The notes beneath the pieces were generated by a model, which had not been told where the DNA came from, made no database searches, and saw only the letters and a list, made by a program, of their open reading frames with translations. This document shows positions 62,221-64,000 of a DNA stretch of 64,000 bases, piece by piece; the first letter of the stretch is position 1, and every line of letters starts with the position of its first letter. The stretch spans positions 3,581,870 to 3,645,869 of the forward strand of contig NC_090187.1 of the NCBI RefSeq assembly GCF_024679245.1, in the 5' to 3' direction. A program made the translations under genes and the position numbers. The stretch is from Pseudorasbora parva. Taxonomy: Eukaryota > Chordata > Actinopteri > Cypriniformes > Gobionidae.

Positions 62221-62279
62221 TGTTTCCAAGAGCGTGTGGGACGGCAGCCAGTGGAGCTCACAGCAGCCAGCTGCTTGAC

Positions 62280-62480
62280 AGAAACAATGAAATGTCATAT
62301 CATTCTATAAATACTCCAACCAGATGGTTTTCATAAATATCAGACCATTATTAAGCTGTGCCACAGATTATGCCCTGCTTATCAACCAGCCTGCAATTAA
62401 TAAAGTTTCAGGGCACAGGCCAGCCATTAGACACAGAACGTCCAGTATGGGAGAGGCTGATGCTAACGTATGTTTAGATT
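62280..62480. promoter_or_regulatory. candidate conserved non-coding element
   Basis: Single-copy DNA with CATTATTAAGCTGTG (62346-62360), CAGATTATGCCC (62364-62375) and CTGCAATTAATAAAG (62391-62405), homeodomain-like words in a balanced background. No protein-like frame. Inference only. Confidence 0.33.
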
Positions 62481-63172
62481 TAGTGTTTGTGACGCACAAA
62501 GGTATTTCAATTCTCTGACTAAAAGGCTCTTCTGGGAGAAGCTTGTGTTTTTCTTTGATGAACTATGAATTTGCACACACACAAACCACAAGCTCACGTA
62601 CACATGAACGACATAAGCCTTAAAGGTTCTACAAGCTCTGTAAGCCATAAAGGTAGCGCAGACTGAGGTCATGAGCATTGGGTTACAGCACAATTCAATA
62701 TAAACCACAGACTCTCCAATCTAAATCCCCAGCTCTGGCCATTATTATGTCTGTCTAGGAGTCAAACTTTTAAGGTGCTGTTAAATCAGAAAATGCACAA
62801 ATCAATAATTGTAGTGGGTCAATGACAAAAAAGAGTGTCCATTATATGGAAACATCTTTAAAAAGAAATGTTGCATTCACATTAGATTATTATGGTATAA
62901 AATGGTTATATGTAAGACATTTTATGTATTATTACTTTTGCTTTTTAGTGGCCAATGTGTGAACAGCTTGTAACAACTACACTAGACCTTCCCTAGATTG
63001 CCAATGAAACTTATGCAAAGGATGTTTTTGCAGGTAAAATCAAAAGTATGTGACATTTACACACACTCTCAAGAGACTCTCTTCCAAAAAATGCTCATAC
63101 ACTGTACAGGATGATGCCGAAAGAACTAGTAATTTCAATGTGTCATGCAAAGAGAAGGGATTAATTCAAAGC
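62481..63172. other. non-coding DNA
   Basis: No gene or element recognised. Confidence 0.35.
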
Positions 63173-63405
63173 TACACTCTCAGAAAAAAAAGTACAGTTC
63201 TGTCACTGGGGCGGTACCCTAAGGTACAAAAGTGAAAAGGTACATCTTTGTACCGTACTAACCCTTAAATGGAACATGTTAGTATTTTAAAATGTATATA
63301 TCAGTACTTTAAGAGTGCATATAAGTACCTTAAAGGTACATATTTGTACCTTTTCAGTTTTGTAGAAATGCAGTGACAGAAATGTACCTTTTTTCTTACA
63401 GTGTA
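63173..63405. mobile_element. MITE with TACACT ends (233 bp)
   Basis: TACACTCTCAGAAAAAAAAG, then TACAGTTCTGTCACTG, is mirrored by CAGTGACAGAAATGTACCTT, then TTTTCTTACAGTGTA. The interior repeats GGTAC(A/C) and AAGGTACA motifs (63221-63355), typical of a small cyprinid MITE. Confidence 0.85.
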
Positions 63406-64000
63406 TAGTTTCACATAGCCAGATCTATATGTCTCAAATAAACATCATAATCGACTCATAAGCATAACGGTGCAATTTTTATTCTCATCTCTCGACATGA
63501 TGCCGATGAATCGCAGTGCTGGTGCAAACATATCCGCATCGCTATGATCAGATGCTTTCTTAACTGCAGTTTTCTCACCACTGTCATTTTAGTTGTTTAT
63601 TTTGTTATTGAGAGGAAAACATGCAGCAGATATTTACATATTCAGATAAAACATCACTCTCAGCAGTTTGGATGGCATTGGGATATACAGTATATTGCTG
63701 CAAAATAATTTCCATTCTTTACTTTGAAGCTAAGAATAAAAAAGAACGTCACCGTGAGTATATTGAGACAATGAATCACGTTCATTCTCTTGTGAACACA
63801 AGCAATAAGTTGCTAAATGAGTTGCTGCAGTTCACTTAACGGCCACTGGTGTAACTAATAACATGTTTTGTTTGTTTTTTTTAAGAAATAATGTATATTT
63901 AATAATTCTAAAAACATTGTGTTGTATCTGAATTTATGTAAGGGCAACTTCCACATTTTTATTAAAAAAAATAAAATCCATAATTTTGTCTTTTTTAAGG
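63406..64000. other. non-coding DNA
   Basis: A 72-codon frame at 63621-63839 shows no recognisable domain. Nothing else seen up to the window edge. Confidence 0.35.

Overview
The window is eukaryotic, and the repeats point to a teleost fish, most likely a cyprinid (inference). Evidence: abundant Tc1/mariner relics, hAT-, PIF/Harbinger- and TTAA-type (piggyBac-like) non-autonomous DNA transposons, a tRNA-derived SINE, and very long (TA)n, (GA)n and (GT)n dinucleotide arrays. No bacterial or viral gene is visible. No host protein-coding gene or structural RNA gene could be recognised. Most long open frames are translations of microsatellites or of a 42-bp minisatellite. The sequence reads as intergenic or deep-intronic DNA, roughly half of it transposon-derived by eye.

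Layout. 0.5-1.7 kb: a MITE and a decayed Tc1 transposase. 2-5.3 kb: single-copy DNA with AT-rich tandem repeats and a GC-richer, regulatory-looking block. 5.5-7.1 kb: an end-to-end Tc1 element (DD34E type, frameshifted) inserted beside a long (TA)n tract. 8.7-10.2 kb: a 1.3-kb non-autonomous element. 11.7-18.4 kb: GT-bounded repeat, SINE, a foldback element and several MITEs. 21.0-22.3 kb: a hAT relic with an 8-bp target duplication and half of a BED zinc finger, with another element inside it. 23.1-24.5 kb: an element carrying about 29 copies of a 42-bp minisatellite; a sister copy with about 13 units lies at 58.0-58.9 kb. 26.9-28.1 kb: a 1.2-kb inverted-repeat element. 34.04-34.2 kb: a hAT MITE with 8-bp target duplications. 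37.7-38.8 kb: a GGGCCC-ended element (TAA duplication) interrupted by a 552-bp TTAA-type MITE. 44.3-45.05 kb and 46.8-48.5 kb: large palindromes. 51.5-53.8 kb: a Tc1-derived MITE split by a GGGCCC-ended element and directly abutted by a Tc1 element with a nearly open 312-codon transposase of DD36E spacing. 60.1-61.5 kb: a TTAA element with perfect 16-bp inverted ends.

Between the transposons lie several single-copy blocks of mixed composition (about 2.0-2.5, 4.1-5.3, 16.3-16.7, 25.3-25.5, 28.8-29.0, 32.9-33.2, 34.6-34.9, 36.4-36.55, 45.7-46.1, 54.2-55.0, 57.2-57.5 and 62.3-62.5 kb). They look more like conserved non-coding or regulatory DNA than like exons, which is an inference only cross-species alignment can test. 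The most informative signals are the nested insertions, two of which can be resolved from empty-site copies or the re-formed target within this same window, and a 113-bp unit duplicated 2.3 kb apart (37.5 and 39.8 kb). I found no convincing previously undescribed gene system.
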